A DNA stretch of 28,889 bases from a virus. The translations under genes were made by a program, and so were the position numbers. Shown here piece after piece: positions 20,350 to 28,339 of the stretch (its first letter is position 1; each line of letters starts with the position of its first letter). The notes under the pieces were generated by a model. It was not told where the DNA came from, did no database searches, and was given only the letters and a program-made list of their open reading frames with translations. The DNA is taken from positions 1-28,889 of IMG/VR virus record IMGVR_UViG_3300017989_001665. One strand, written 5' to 3'.

Positions 20350-22297
20350 GGAAGAGAGTGGCCGAGAGTATGTAGAAAGAAAAGGCTGGCATGTTGCGGG
20401 TATTGAGCGAACGTCAGCCGGTGAGCAATTGATATTAAAAATTTGCCCCTTGTGTAAGTCCGAAGCGTCGGGCCGGCACAAGGGGCTTTTTCATATAAAC
20501 GCAAGCAATGGATTATGGCTTACATATTGCTGCGGACAGAGTGGTAATCTCTGGCAATTAAAAAGGGAGCTGGGCGATCTAAAAATGAGGAGCATTGAGG
20601 AAGTTACTTCATGGGGCATGAAGAAAGAAGATTCCAAGATGGCTCAAAATTTTAAGCGAGTAATTGCCAAACGTCGAGAGAAGGGGCCGTTTTCCAAAGT
20701 TGATCAAAACGAAGTAAAAAAATGGGCAAGAGACTTATTGGGAAAAAGCGATGAAGCGAAGACTGCCTTGGAATATCTGACTAAAGTAAGATGTTTAAGC
20801 AAACAAGTTATCAAAGAATCAAGACTTGGATATACAACACGGTACGCGGCGAATGGTGAAGAAGTCGGTGTTGTATCTATTCCAATTTTTTACCGGGAAG
20901 AAATTGTAAATGTGAAATTTAGAGTTTTACCTGAAGACTTGGACAAGGCGGAGGGACAAAGATTTCTCAGGATGCCCGGATGCAGAACTGTTCTGTACGG
21001 CATAGATGATGTCAAGCCGAATACCGAGCGAATAATATTATGTGAGGCTGAGATAGATCGGTTATCCATGCTGGATTACGGCTTTGATAAATCAAGCGTG
21101 GTTTCTCTGTCAGCTGGTGCGAGCAAGCTGGACGATGATTCATTGGAGTGGATGGTACCTTTTAATGAAATACTTATTCTTATGGACAGCGATGATCCGG
21201 GCGAAAAGGCCGCGGATATTATTGCGGACCAGCTAGGACGATACCGATGCAGGAGAGTTCGGCTTCCATTGAAAGATCCCGGAGATTGTTTAAGGGCTGG
21301 CATTAGCAGAGAGGATATTCAGCGATGCGTTGAATCGGCTGCGGAATGCTTTACTCATAGAGTACAATCTCCGGGCGATTTGAGAGAAGAGGTTTTGAAC
21401 TGGATGGATGATCCGGGTCAGGCTAAAGGTAGGACTACCGGATGGACCGAAGTGGACGACTTGATAGGCGGGGTAAGGGATGGGGATTTTGTTATTGTTA
21501 CCGGCGAGACAGGCGTAGGCAAGACGACGTGGCTTACTGCATTGATGCATAATAGGTCGGTGGATAATGATTCTACATTGATAGCGTCTTTTGAAATGCG
21601 GCCAGCGAAAATACTGAGAAAGATGACCAGTATGGAAATTGGCGAGAGTCTTTTTAAGGTTACACCGGATGTGGTTGAGGATGCGCTGGACCGGATAGAA
21701 AAGCGTAAGATATATTTTCTGGATGCATACGGTCATTTTTCTGTAGCGGCATTGGAAGACGTTGTGGAGTACGGTGTCAGGAGATTCGGAGTGCAGCGTG
21801 TGGTTATAGATAACTTGCAATTCTTTTTAGACGACAGTGAGTTCGGCGGTGATGAGCGCAAGGCCGTAGACAATACTATAATGAGATGTAAGTATCTTAC
21901 GGACAGATTAAATATTACGATTTATTTGGTAGTGCATCCTAAGACACAGCGAATATTTAGAGGTAAGGTTTTACCGCCAGAGATTCATGATTTGCGCGGA
22001 AGTGCTATGATTAAGACGGTTGCGGATTTGGTCTTGAGAGTGGGACGACCTAATGAAAAAGACAAAAAGAAAAATAAGCCGCTGTATGAAAACAACAGAA
22101 TGAGCGAGTCTTTAATAACTTCATTAAAAATCAGGGAGGATTTTGTAGGCAAACTGGATTCATGTTTGTTGGCATTTAATTGTGATTCTTTAAGATATGG
22201 AGATTCTTCATTGTTGCCATTGTCAGAACCAGATGCAGACGAAGATTTAATAGATAACATTCCAGCTGGATGTGAGCTGGATTTTCAAATGTTCTAA
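20339..22297 (+). CDS. Bifunctional primase-helicase (T7 gp4/Twinkle-like)
   Basis: A 652-residue replication protein. An N-terminal zinc module has C36-x2-C39 and C64/C65 with H52. A Toprim domain follows, with E236 (LCEAEID) and D283/D285 (LILMDSDD). The C-terminal RecA-fold helicase has Walker A GETGVGKTT (389-397), Walker B-like VVIDNLQFF, and the DnaB-type strings VVHPKTQ and DLRGSAMIKTVADLVLRVG. It unwinds the fork and makes RNA primers. It overlaps the upstream loader-like gene by 11 bases. Length and domain order match phage gp4-type proteins, so I am confident of the class. Confidence 0.9.
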   Translation: MAIKEESGREYVERKGWHVAGIERTSAGEQLILKICPLCKSEASGRHKGLFHINASNGLWLTYCCGQSGNLWQLKRELGDLKMRSIEEVTSWGMKKEDSKMAQNFKRVIAKRREKGPFSKVDQNEVKKWARDLLGKSDEAKTALEYLTKVRCLSKQVIKESRLGYTTRYAANGEEVGVVSIPIFYREEIVNVKFRVLPEDLDKAEGQRFLRMPGCRTVLYGIDDVKPNTERIILCEAEIDRLSMLDYGFDKSSVVSLSAGASKLDDDSLEWMVPFNEILILMDSDDPGEKAADIIADQLGRYRCRRVRLPLKDPGDCLRAGISREDIQRCVESAAECFTHRVQSPGDLREEVLNWMDDPGQAKGRTTGWTEVDDLIGGVRDGDFVIVTGETGVGKTTWLTALMHNRSVDNDSTLIASFEMRPAKILRKMTSMEIGESLFKVTPDVVEDALDRIEKRKIYFLDAYGHFSVAALEDVVEYGVRRFGVQRVVIDNLQFFLDDSEFGGDERKAVDNTIMRCKYLTDRLNITIYLVVHPKTQRIFRGKVLPPEIHDLRGSAMIKTVADLVLRVGRPNEKDKKKNKPLYENNRMSESLITSLKIREDFVGKLDSCLLAFNCDSLRYGDSSLLPLSEPDADEDLIDNIPAGCELDFQMF

Positions 22298-22310
22298 AAG
22301 GAGGAGAACC

Positions 22311-22913
22311 ATGCCAAAGAAAAAGATGACGAGTAAGAAAAAGACTACAAAAAAACCAGCTACAAAAAAGCCCACGGCTCCAAAGGTGACAGCGAAGGTG
22401 ACGAAAGACCCGAAAATTTCGGCGGTGATTTGTCCCAGTTGTAATGGAGTGTTGGTTCCGGAGGGACATCAGCGAAAGGCGGTGCGGTTAATCTGTTCAC
22501 AGTGCGGGACGAAAGTCCCGGTCAATGCGCCCATAGTTAAGGTGGTTGTCAGCAAACAGTGTCTGGCCAAGGCCATGAAGAACCTTACACTGCCATTAGC
22601 GATAGCTCCTACCAAGGCCAGAGAAACGAAGTACGACCGGCGATTAGTTGTTACGTGTACGAGCGAGCAGCATAATCAGTTCATGAGAGCTTTTATGGCG
22701 TGCAGACAATTAAACGACGTTAAGGACGAAGACCGTTCATGGCTTGGTCAGGTTCTGGAATTAATCTGTGCGGATTTTCTTTCTGGCGTTCCTAGTGATA
22801 TATTGACCGATGTAGACAAGGTGCTGGGAGAGATGCAGAACAAGGAAGACAAGAGACAGAAAAAGATGAAGTTTGGTGAGGACAATGGTAAAGAAAAAGA
22901 AAAGCAAAAGTAA
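22311..22913 (+). CDS. Zinc-ribbon protein with basic N-terminal tail
   Basis: A 200-residue protein. The first about 35 residues are Lys/Thr/Pro repeats, followed by a zinc ribbon C41-x2-C44 (CPSCNG) and C62-x2-C65 (CSQCGTK) and a helical domain (about 115-185) containing RAFMACRQLNDV. I start it at the ATG at 22311 with AAAGGAGGAG 5-7 bases upstream; an earlier frame from 22272 would lie in the helicase gene. It may bind DNA or RNA next to the primase-helicase. No named family. Confidence 0.6.
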   Translation: MPKKKMTSKKKTTKKPATKKPTAPKVTAKVTKDPKISAVICPSCNGVLVPEGHQRKAVRLICSQCGTKVPVNAPIVKVVVSKQCLAKAMKNLTLPLAIAPTKARETKYDRRLVVTCTSEQHNQFMRAFMACRQLNDVKDEDRSWLGQVLELICADFLSGVPSDILTDVDKVLGEMQNKEDKRQKKMKFGEDNGKEKEKQK

Positions 22914-23547
22914 ATCTACCGGACCCGGTGTGCCTGTCGAATATATCGACGGATTGCTTAATCGGTGCAAGACATGTGCTCACAGTGCGGATGGACCGTT
23001 ATGCTTTATTAAAAAAGCGTTGTTGGAATCAAAGAACAAGGATGGTGCATTGGACTGCTGGCCTGAAGCTGTACGATTGAGCAAAGAACTTAAGCCGTAT
23101 CAGTGCGGCATGTATGTTGTGGTCGATGCAAAGCCCTGTCCTAAGTGCGGACGAAGGATAGCTCAATTTTATGAGGAGGGTACACGTCCCGGTAAAATTG
23201 ATGTAGTGGATGCTGATAATTGGGCATACATTCTTTATCCGGTGCCAGATGAATATAAGGAAGATACTGTTGAGCTGGTGGTAATGGATATAGACAACGA
23301 AAACAGAAAACTTGTTAGCGGTATTTATCTTGGCGGGTCTGTAGATCAGGGACTGGTTGATGAGGCGGGTAAGATGTTTCCGAAAACTAAGTTTAAGATT
23401 TTACTCGGCAGACAATCTCATTGGGATACATGTCCTGAATTAGAAAGGAATAAGGTCCATAAGAAAGATGACGGAGACGCCGATAGCGGTACTAGGAGTG
23501 GACCCCGACAGTCAGCACTCGGGCTGGGGACTGATCAGGCCGAATGA
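22885..23547 (+). CDS. Cys-rich protein of unknown function
   Basis: A 220-residue protein with a basic start, a CKTC...C cluster (28-40) and CPKCGRR (85-91), probably one or two zinc sites, and an alpha/beta central part with WAYILYPVPDEY and VELVVMDIDNEN. Start at ATG 22885 (GGTGAGG just upstream) overlaps the preceding gene by 29 bases. Its last 80 bases overlap the RuvC-like gene; the tail there is low complexity (DDGDADSGTRSGPRQ), which suggests that the overlap is constrained by the resolvase. Function unknown. Confidence 0.55.
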   Translation: MVKKKKSKSKSTGPGVPVEYIDGLLNRCKTCAHSADGPLCFIKKALLESKNKDGALDCWPEAVRLSKELKPYQCGMYVVVDAKPCPKCGRRIAQFYEEGTRPGKIDVVDADNWAYILYPVPDEYKEDTVELVVMDIDNENRKLVSGIYLGGSVDQGLVDEAGKMFPKTKFKILLGRQSHWDTCPELERNKVHKKDDGDADSGTRSGPRQSALGLGTDQAE

Positions 23548-24055
23548 AGGAATAGAATTCTGCGGTCTGGTCTGGCATGTTCTGGTTCGGAACGGCCCGG
23601 CCAAGAAATTGACTGAAGTGGTGAGCGATATAGATGGAATCATCCTTAGCTGCATGGAGATATGCAAAACGAAAGGATGGCGACTTGTGGTGGTTTGCGA
23701 GAATCAGTTTTCGGCAAAGAACTGGAAGTCATCTTTTATGATTGTAGAGATACGCAGAACATGGGAAACACTGGCAGCGAGACACGGATTGCAAACGGAC
23801 AAGATGATGCCTTTGAACTGGAGAAGTTTTGTTTTCCCCGGACAGAACAGGCGGACTACAAAAAAGCGCATATGGAAAAGACTTGCCAAGGAGTTAGTAT
23901 TAAATGAGCTTTTAGAGAACAAGAAACACATGACCAATGAAGAGAAAGAAAAATTCGAGCGAAGCTTGTTTAGCGATACGGCTGAAGGTTGTTGCATTGG
24001 CAAGGCGTGGATGCGATATAATCGCGGTTGCAAAGTGCAGCGAAAATTATGCTAG
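23468..24055 (+). CDS. RuvC-like Holliday-junction resolvase
   Basis: A 195-residue RNase H-fold nuclease. D12 lies in GVDPDSQHSGWG, the first acidic motif of RuvC-type resolvases, E78 in VVVCENQ, and D170/E173 in SDTAEGCCIGKA, the last motif. It would resolve branched DNA before packaging. The start at 23468 lies 80 bases inside the upstream gene in another frame, with only a weak AAGAAAG in front; a shorter start would remove D12, so the long form is right. Confidence 0.75.
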   Translation: MTETPIAVLGVDPDSQHSGWGLIRPNEGIEFCGLVWHVLVRNGPAKKLTEVVSDIDGIILSCMEICKTKGWRLVVVCENQFSAKNWKSSFMIVEIRRTWETLAARHGLQTDKMMPLNWRSFVFPGQNRRTTKKRIWKRLAKELVLNELLENKKHMTNEEKEKFERSLFSDTAEGCCIGKAWMRYNRGCKVQRKLC

Positions 24056-24063
24056 GAGGAGTC

Positions 24064-25050
24064 ATGCCAAAGATAAGACGATTGAAATATAAAAATTATG
24101 CTGGACTGCAAATTAAGGGCACGGTGCCGGTAAAAATATCACCTTATGGAATGCAGGAACATTTAGGTCGGGCAGCTTATCTGACAGAACAGGTTGAATC
24201 TAATGGCATGTATGGCTCGGTAATGAATTATGACAACACCGGCATGACTGCTGGGTTGCATCAGGCAATAGCTGTATATCCGAAAGAGCTGGAGGATAAG
24301 GATTTTAATGCTGCGGATGATCAAGGACCATTGTGGAAGTTGTTGCGGAGAATTGATCTGGTTCATTCTAATGAATGGACAAAGCTGGCAATAGCTTTTT
24401 TCGATGAGTGCAATTGGTACGTAGCGTTGGACGGTTCACTTCGGGATTATACTTCGGGGCGACTTATATCCGGAAAAGAAATCAGAGATGAATTTACCGG
24501 ATCGAGCAATGGGGTTGTTCCTGTAAGGGGAAAGGGAAGAGAGCGTGCTGAAAGATGGATAGAATTGTTTCATCGTGTAATGATTGATCCGGAAACTTAT
24601 TCTGTACAGGTCAAGGTAGGACAGGAACATATTACTAAGCGCGCAAGCCGGACAAGACTTTGGATGTCAAACAATTCCAGTTATAAAAAGAAAACTATTC
24701 AGGAAGCGGTTTATGGCAATAAGCATATTTCTGCAGTGACCATAATTGAAGATATAGAGCCAGAACTCGAATTAGCCATGTGTATGTTCTGGAGCAATAC
24801 AGTAAACGCGCCGGGTGCGGCATTAAAAAGGTTATGTCGTGTAATACACTTGAAAGATTCGAAAGGGCCGGTAGCTTTTGCTAAAGCACTTGTCAGAGCT
24901 TTAGGCAATACTACCTTCGGACGCTGGGATGATGACATTAAAGGTGGTCGATACCAGCGGACGAGATCAGCGGCAATGCAATCGGGGTTATGGAATGCGG
25001 AATTGTTCAGGGGCAAGACTGCTATAATGCCGAAAGATTTGCCGGGATAA
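24064..25050 (+). CDS. Putative lysozyme-like peptidoglycan hydrolase
   Basis: A 328-residue protein. The start at 24064 has CTAGGAGGAGTC upstream. E45 (TEQVESNGMYG) followed by VMNYDNTGMTAGLHQ (53-67) resembles the Glu, then Tyr-Asp and Gly-x-Ser/Thr-x-Gly-x-x-Gln pattern of some lysozyme-fold hydrolases. The C-terminal half (NTTFGRWDDDIKGGRYQRT) is unassigned. No signal peptide is seen. It is directly upstream of a secreted lytic transglycosylase, which supports a cell-wall role; alternatives include a virion-associated or replication-linked protein. Confidence 0.4.
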   Translation: MPKIRRLKYKNYAGLQIKGTVPVKISPYGMQEHLGRAAYLTEQVESNGMYGSVMNYDNTGMTAGLHQAIAVYPKELEDKDFNAADDQGPLWKLLRRIDLVHSNEWTKLAIAFFDECNWYVALDGSLRDYTSGRLISGKEIRDEFTGSSNGVVPVRGKGRERAERWIELFHRVMIDPETYSVQVKVGQEHITKRASRTRLWMSNNSSYKKKTIQEAVYGNKHISAVTIIEDIEPELELAMCMFWSNTVNAPGAALKRLCRVIHLKDSKGPVAFAKALVRALGNTTFGRWDDDIKGGRYQRTRSAAMQSGLWNAELFRGKTAIMPKDLPG

Positions 25051-25074
25051 ATTACACGGAGGTAATTAAAGTAG

Positions 25075-25635
25075 ATGTATAGATATATAGCGATGTTTAT
25101 TTTGGCGTGTTCGCTTTTGTTCTGTCCATTATGGAGCAAGGCGCAGATATGCGTCGGTGGAGATTGTGTTTCCTATCCGGATTTGGTCAGAACAACCAGA
25201 GGGATAATATGGATATTACGCACAGAAGGAGCAAGGCTTTCAGATTACAGATTGAAGTTTGCAGAATCGTTTGCATGGGCAATTGTACCACCGGCGAAAA
25301 AGTACGGAGTAGATTTAGATGCGATGGTGGTTACGGCTTATGCCGAGTCATCATTTTATCCGGAGGCAATAGGAAAGAAAGGTGAGTTCGGTTTATACCA
25401 AATACATCCGGACAAAGCCAAACGAATGAAGCGATGGATTAGCGTTCGTGAGAATGCTGATTACGGAGCGCGGTTATTGGCGCGAGCTACGAAAAGATGC
25501 AGAGAGAAGTTCGGAGACGAAGTAACTTGGGAACATGTGTTCGGTCATTATCGTAGCGGGTACTGCAATCCGGAGTATGGCGAAAAAAAAGCCAGACTGG
25601 TACGTAATTTGAAAGCGGCATTAAAGGAGGAGTAG
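25075..25635 (+). CDS. Exported SLT-type lytic transglycosylase
   Basis: A 186-residue protein with an N-terminal signal peptide (about 1-23, cleavage after SKA) and a transglycosylase SLT/goose-lysozyme-like domain (about 68-178). E91 in TAYAESSFYP is the catalytic Glu, GEFGLYQIHP (103-112) is the conserved substrate motif, and HYRSGYCNPEYG is the last motif. It cleaves the glycan strand of peptidoglycan in the periplasm and could be the phage endolysin or a wall-entry enzyme. ACGGAGG lies about 13 bases before the ATG. The next gene starts one base after its stop. Confidence 0.75.
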   Translation: MYRYIAMFILACSLLFCPLWSKAQICVGGDCVSYPDLVRTTRGIIWILRTEGARLSDYRLKFAESFAWAIVPPAKKYGVDLDAMVVTAYAESSFYPEAIGKKGEFGLYQIHPDKAKRMKRWISVRENADYGARLLARATKRCREKFGDEVTWEHVFGHYRSGYCNPEYGEKKARLVRNLKAALKEE

Positions 25636-25636
25636 G

Positions 25637-25957
25637 ATGAGTAAATTAAAGGTCGTAATAATAACAGGACGTGGCACAGGCGGCATAAGGCTGACGGAAG
25701 AACTGAAGCCTATGGCATTGCATGGTCGAAAATATGACGAGATAAAAAATGAGGCCAAGAAAAAGTTGCTGGATCGCGGATATGAAATTGAGACAATTTC
25801 TCAAGATACTGCTGGTAATATTATCGGATATGTATATGACCCGAAAAAATTCGGCAGGGAACAGGACAGGCAACTTTTATCAAAGACGGTGCCTAAGCCA
25901 AGGCGTATGCCTGAAAGAATCAGCGGTCGTGCGGTAAGGCGAATGAATAAAAATTAA
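25637..25957 (+). CDS. Unknown basic protein
   Basis: A 106-residue basic alpha/beta protein starting with a strand (LKVVIITGRGTGGIRL) and including IGYVYDPKKFG. AAGGAGGAGTAGG is immediately before the start, inside the transglycosylase gene. GRGTGG resembles a Gly loop but lacks a Walker Lys-Thr/Ser. No family recognised. Confidence 0.5.
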   Translation: MSKLKVVIITGRGTGGIRLTEELKPMALHGRKYDEIKNEAKKKLLDRGYEIETISQDTAGNIIGYVYDPKKFGREQDRQLLSKTVPKPRRMPERISGRAVRRMNKN

Positions 25958-25997
25958 AAATTGGAAACGCAAAACAGAAACAGAGATAGGAGACATT

Positions 25998-26354
25998 ATG
26001 ACTTTACCAGATGTAGCCGTTATTGTAGGCGATGGCCTTAAGAATGTCATAAAGCGTCTTGGACATGCTGCGGAAAGAGCTGGTGCCAAGGGCAACAGGG
26101 AAAAGGAGAAGGGATTTCTCTTGGCGGTTAAATGGATCAGCGAGGAGATGAATCAAGTTGAGCAATTACTGTCAGAGAAAGACGCGGAGCAGCTGGAGGA
26201 GACGTTAAACAAGCCAAACGATCCGGGCATTTTAATTGGCGATACCGGCAGAGAAATTGCTGAAAGACAGATAGAGCGAGAGAAGGCGGCAAGGCGGCGT
26301 CCTAGAAAACTTGGACCGCGAGGACTTGGAACTTTGCAGCCCGGAAAAAAATAA
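25998..26354 (+). CDS. Small helical basic protein
   Basis: A 118-residue mostly helical protein with a basic Arg/Gly-rich tail (ARRRPRKLGPRGLG). ATAGGAGAC precedes the start. Function unknown. Confidence 0.5.
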   Translation: MTLPDVAVIVGDGLKNVIKRLGHAAERAGAKGNREKEKGFLLAVKWISEEMNQVEQLLSEKDAEQLEETLNKPNDPGILIGDTGREIAERQIEREKAARRRPRKLGPRGLGTLQPGKK

Positions 26355-26355
26355 A

Positions 26356-26667
26356 ATGTGGTTCAATCCATTATCGGCCCGGCTGGAGATGCAGCGCAGG
26401 ATGGAAGCTGCTGAAAAACTGATGGACATGCTTGCATCATTGGAGCCTCAGTTACGGGCTAGGGAATCAGGATTTCTTATGAGCATGTTGAAAAACAGGT
26501 GCAGTGGTCAGTGGTTTGTTACTATTAAACAGCTTAGATATTTAGCCAGCATTGCACAGAAGTACGTTGAAGATGTTATCTGGATAGGCGGTGATGAAAT
26601 GGAAATGGCGTTGCCTGATAATACTATTATTTCATTAAAGGAAGAAAGGTTTCTCGAAGATGACTAA
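26356..26667 (+). CDS. Small helical protein
   Basis: A 103-residue protein. I start it at ATG 26356, one base after the previous stop, in preference to an upstream in-frame TTG at 26311. The Shine-Dalgarno (CGGAAAAAAATAAA) is poor, so it is probably coupled. It has a helix MQRRMEAAEKLMDMLASL and a segment SGQWFVTIKQLRYLASIAQKY reminiscent of short DNA- or metal-binding phage proteins. Family unknown. ATGA-type overlap with the next gene. Confidence 0.45.
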   Translation: MWFNPLSARLEMQRRMEAAEKLMDMLASLEPQLRARESGFLMSMLKNRCSGQWFVTIKQLRYLASIAQKYVEDVIWIGGDEMEMALPDNTIISLKEERFLEDD

Positions 26668-27103
26668 GCCGACCGGATGGACAAAATTAATAGGCTCGAT
26701 GGATGGACCTTATGTGTTCAGCGTACATGATGAGCCGGGTGCTATAATTGAAGCGGGCTCGGTGTTTCCTTTGTTTAGAATATTAGATGCTGGACTGGTC
26801 AGTGGAGAATTAAAAATACACACTATCAGGGGTGTAGCGCAGTCCAGAGGCAAACAGAAAAAGAATATAATCATTGCTAGGGTTGTGGTGGTCGATGCCG
26901 AGGGCAATGAGATTGAAATATACAGGCAAGCAATGAGTGAACAGCAAGCCGCTGATATGGCACAGGCACAGGACCGTTCTATCGTGCCCGGCATGGCGTG
27001 TGTTGTATGCGGAGAACCTGTAAGCAAAGAAAATTGTGAGCATACCAGACACGGGCCAGCACATATAATGTGCGCGGAGGAACTAAACGATGGCGAGCAG
27101 TAG
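26660..27103 (+). CDS. Beta-rich protein with C-terminal zinc knuckle
   Basis: A 147-residue protein. Strands (PYVFSVHDEPGAIIEAG, KKNIIIARVVVVDAEGNEIEIY) fill the first 90 residues; the C-terminus has CVVCGEPV, CEHTRHGPAH and MCAEE, a likely zinc-binding set of Cys and His. No family recognised. The 3' end overlaps the next gene and carries its CGGAGGA. Confidence 0.5.
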   Translation: MTKPTGWTKLIGSMDGPYVFSVHDEPGAIIEAGSVFPLFRILDAGLVSGELKIHTIRGVAQSRGKQKKNIIIARVVVVDAEGNEIEIYRQAMSEQQAADMAQAQDRSIVPGMACVVCGEPVSKENCEHTRHGPAHIMCAEELNDGEQ

Positions 27104-27425
27104 ACTTGAATTTCAAATTAAGCTTATTGAGCTTGTAGAGGGACTGGATGATACGCATGAAAAGAAAGCTATATTGCTTCACTTGTTTGGAAATCCTAAA
27201 GGTGATCCTGTAGTCCTTCCCGGTACGGATGAAAAAGTTCCGCGCGGAATTATGTATGAGGATTTTCAGGTAATGGAAGTTCAGCTTCAGGCAATTGGTG
27301 ATGTCATAGATGAGCATGTTATAGAGAAGGTGAATGAATTGATAGACGAATACAATCAATTGAGATTGGATTACAATAGTTCCACGGTGCCGACTACGGC
27401 ATCAGCTGTTGATAAAATAACGTAA
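27090..27425 (+). CDS. Small acidic helical protein
   Basis: A 111-residue acidic protein predicted to be helical (FQIKLIELVEGLDD, MEVQLQAIGDVIDEHVIEKVNELIDEY). GCGGAGGAAC lies 8 bases before the ATG. Function unknown. Confidence 0.5.
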   Translation: MASSRLEFQIKLIELVEGLDDTHEKKAILLHLFGNPKGDPVVLPGTDEKVPRGIMYEDFQVMEVQLQAIGDVIDEHVIEKVNELIDEYNQLRLDYNSSTVPTTASAVDKIT

Positions 27426-27450
27426 GGGTAACAACGAAAGGAGAGAGTAC

Positions 27451-27936
27451 ATGCCGATAAGCATTGAAGGACAGGAACTGAGTGAAATATTTATGGAGGT
27501 GGCGAAGCTTCTTAATTTGGATCCTATTGAGATGATCAAAAATATCGCCAGCTCAAGAGTGCAGTGTGCCAGAGGGATAAGGGATGAAATAAAAATCAGC
27601 GTTGAAGGCACAGAAATACAGACTTTGGAAATGGAAGTGGATGATCTTATGCGTGAAGCCGAAGCTTTGAAGGCTGAAGCCGCAGCAAAGTTGGCTAAGG
27701 TGGAAGTGTTACATGAAAAGGCAGAGCGCATGGTTTACGAAAAACTGTTTGAGATACGTCCGGATTTCAGAGACAAGAAAGATGATGTAGATATTTCTTT
27801 CAGGAAAGACAATACAGCTTTTCTGGCGAAGTATGATTATAAATCATGTTCAGACTGTCCAGCCAGACACGTATGCCCGAAGTCAGACGATAGGTCTGTT
27901 CCGGCGAAGGATGGAAAAAATGTCAGTGTCAATTGA
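27451..27936 (+). CDS. Coiled-coil protein with Cys-rich tail
   Basis: A 161-residue protein with an N-terminal helical part, a coiled coil (about 60-100, EVDDLMREAEALKAEAAAKL) and CSDCPARHVCP near residues 132-142, possibly a zinc or Fe-S knuckle. AAAGGAGAGAG precedes the start. It overlaps the next gene by 17 bases. Family unknown. Confidence 0.5.
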   Translation: MPISIEGQELSEIFMEVAKLLNLDPIEMIKNIASSRVQCARGIRDEIKISVEGTEIQTLEMEVDDLMREAEALKAEAAAKLAKVEVLHEKAERMVYEKLFEIRPDFRDKKDDVDISFRKDNTAFLAKYDYKSCSDCPARHVCPKSDDRSVPAKDGKNVSVN

Positions 27937-28339
27937 AGACGCAGTGAATACGGCCATTAAAGCGTGCAGTAGTGCTGGCATTACTCCAGACCAGCTAGCT
28001 GTTGAGTTATTAAAGCGCGGTGAGGAGATGGGCCGCGGATCCGTTTGGAACCGTGGCCCTGTTCGTTCTGAGGCGTATAGAAAATTTATTACTTCCAGAT
28101 TCAGCTGTGCTGTTACTGGTTCCAGCAATGTTCAGGCGGCGCATATGAATTGGTTATGGCATTATGAGAAACCGCCTTACGGTCGTGGAATGAAGACGGA
28201 TGATTTTAGATGTGTTCCGTTAGACTGCGGAATTCATCGTGCGGATGATCAGCTGTCCGGTGGATTCAGTGATCAGAAATTTGAAGTCGCTCTTGCGGCT
28301 GTGGATTGTTTAATAGCATGGATAAAGAACAGCCGATAA
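27920..28339 (+). CDS. Divergent HNH-like nuclease (DUF968-like pattern)
   Basis: A 139-residue protein. The C-terminal 80 residues read C63-AVTG, AAHMN (H75), GRGMKTDDFRCVPLDCGIH (C98, C103, H106), the spacing seen in phage HNH/DUF968-type proteins. It may be a DNA nuclease used in packaging or recombination. I start it at ATG 27920 with GAAGGATGG upstream; the ATG at 27911 is also possible. The last 22 bases overlap the TSCPD gene. Assignment by motif pattern only. Confidence 0.55.
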   Translation: MSVSIEDAVNTAIKACSSAGITPDQLAVELLKRGEEMGRGSVWNRGPVRSEAYRKFITSRFSCAVTGSSNVQAAHMNWLWHYEKPPYGRGMKTDDFRCVPLDCGIHRADDQLSGGFSDQKFEVALAAVDCLIAWIKNSR

